Positions 62,863-64,000 of a stretch of DNA of 64,000 nt are shown here, piece by piece (within the stretch, counting starts at the first letter, position 1; the number at the start of each line of letters is the position of its first letter). Position numbers and translations under genes: made by a program. The stretch spans positions 62,980,299 through 63,044,298 of the forward strand of contig NC_092461.1 of NCBI RefSeq assembly GCF_047495875.1, given 5' to 3'. Source of the DNA: Pithys albifrons albifrons. Its lineage: Eukaryota; Chordata; Aves; Passeriformes; Thamnophilidae. The notes below the pieces were generated by a model. That model had not been told where the DNA came from and searched no databases. It saw only the letters and a program-made list of their open reading frames with translations.

Positions 62863-64000
62863 CTGAAGACAGAAAATCAGTTTCTATCCATCAGGCATGT
62901 CATTCACATTGGTGTCCTGGCAGGAAAGAAACTGATCCAAGAGGAAAGAGAGACAAGGAAACAAAGGCACGTGTTGAGAAATGTCAGAAGCTGAGTGTCT
63001 AGACCAAAGCAGAAGGAAGTAGGAGAGGGCTGAGAAGCAGAAATGAGCATGTCTATAGCCAGTGGTGAAATTTTTCCCTTCAGAAATTTGAGAAGAAAAG
63101 CAGCAGTTCTGAGTCCCTCTGTAGTGCAGTGAAACTACTACTGTGAAAACCACTGCTAAAATGTGTGGCTTAACACTAGGTAATAGCCAACCATGGACAA
63201 CTCGGATGACTGAGGTCTTTGCTGCAGCTGTGCAGAAGCATTCCTTTCCCTGTGCCTTCTCTCAGTTTCCCATATTAAAGAAAACCATATGAAATGGAAC
63301 ATGCTAAAAAACAAGAATTCCTCTCAAAAGTGAAAATAGTCAGTTAAGGTTGTTATGAATCTACTCTTTGTATATGATCATTATGGCAGTTTCTAATGAC
63401 ACTATTGTCCATTTCTTCCACAGCCTCCCTCATGTGATTATGGAACAGACAACAGCTTCTACATGGCTTGCAGTTCTATACTTTATCTCAGATTAATGTA
63501 CCAAATACAGGACAAGTATTTATTCTTGGTCTTTGAATTCAGTCCAATTGTTAGTACTATCATAATGCTTCACAAATAAGGATGATTTTCCTGAAGAAGT
63601 TCTCTTCCCATTTCTTACAGGTAGTGCTGGGGGATTGGCAGTTGGCAGTTGAGAGAAAACTAATTAAAGATATCTGATCATCTATGAGTGAAGAATTCTG
63701 TGACAGAGATAAGGGCCAATTCAATACCGGATGTTTTTCAGCTTCTTGTAGTATTAATATTTTCCTTGATCTTCTTGAAAGCCTCAGTTTTGTTCACTGA
63801 CACCTTTCAGCTATCAAATGTTCCCAGAAGCAGACTCATGCACTGAATGAGGTGAACAAGGCTCTGCAGATGTAGGGCTAGATCCTGCTCTTGGGATTTC
63901 TTTTTGCAGGTTATGTTGGCTCCATGACTCCTGGCTCTGTGCCCAGCTGTGTAGAGAGACATGTGCCTCCTGCTGCCCCCTCCCAGAAGGATGTCATTGA
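62863..64000. other. non-coding stretch to window end
   Basis: No gene or repeat family was recognised. The minus-strand frame at 62884-63153 is not supported as a gene. Confidence 0.4.

Noticed and set aside
1..64000. CRISPR arrays, operons, bacterial promoters or phage genes
   Set aside because: No regularly spaced repeats, no dense coding and no ribosome binding sites; the repeat content is avian.

Overview
The window reads as AT-rich, non-coding vertebrate DNA from a bird, most likely a passerine. The evidence is the set of mobile elements: several 3'-truncated CR1 LINE copies in both orientations, a tRNA-Ile-headed SINE with a CR1-type tail (the TguSINE1 type described from songbirds), a solitary retroviral LTR, and ancient MIR-type SINE relics. 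There are no operons, ribosome binding sites, CRISPR arrays or other prokaryotic features. No protein-coding gene could be recognised with confidence; nearly all open frames are short chance frames of intergenic or intronic sequence.

Layout. About 1-2.7 kb: AT-rich sequence, two weak minus-strand exon candidates, then a plus-strand CR1 split by the tRNA-Ile SINE. 2.9 kb: a perfect 25-bp inverted repeat made of a TA tract and flanking unique sequence. 9.6 kb: minus-strand CR1. 12.1 kb: faint MIR-like relic. 16.3-16.9 kb: plus-strand CR1. 26.2 kb: the best minus-strand candidate coding exon (146 nt, 48 open codons, splice signals at both ends, no family recognised). 27.8-28.5 kb: solo LTR, antisense, with TG...CA ends and a 4-bp AATA target duplication. 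28.9-30.4 kb: a plus-strand string of possible exons starting with a signal-peptide-like segment. 39.7 kb and 40.5-41.2 kb: an old plus-strand CR1 and a better preserved minus-strand CR1 with reverse-transcriptase remnants. 50.6 kb: MIR relic. 52.7-53.2 kb: a CpG-retaining, repeat-free block with a perfect PBX-MEIS type site (candidate enhancer). 58.3-58.6 kb: a homeodomain-motif-rich block with an 18-bp palindrome. 60.86-61.18 kb: the most notable element, described next. 62.5 kb: a 33-bp tandem duplication. 62.8 kb: a further weak minus-strand exon candidate.

The outstanding feature is a 317-bp GC- and CpG-rich insertion at 60,861-61,177. It begins exactly where a full-length 5S rRNA-like sequence would begin, continues into a roughly 195-bp body that folds into several nested hairpins, ends in a short CA-rich tail, and is bracketed by a 15-16 bp target-site duplication. 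It looks like a 5S-headed composite SINE that does not carry the CR1 tail used by the other SINE in this window, so the LINE that moved it is unclear. The parts of the window do not form a pathway; they record successive retroposon insertions in a gene-poor or intronic avian region, possibly an intron-rich minus-strand gene whose exons cannot be proven from sequence alone.
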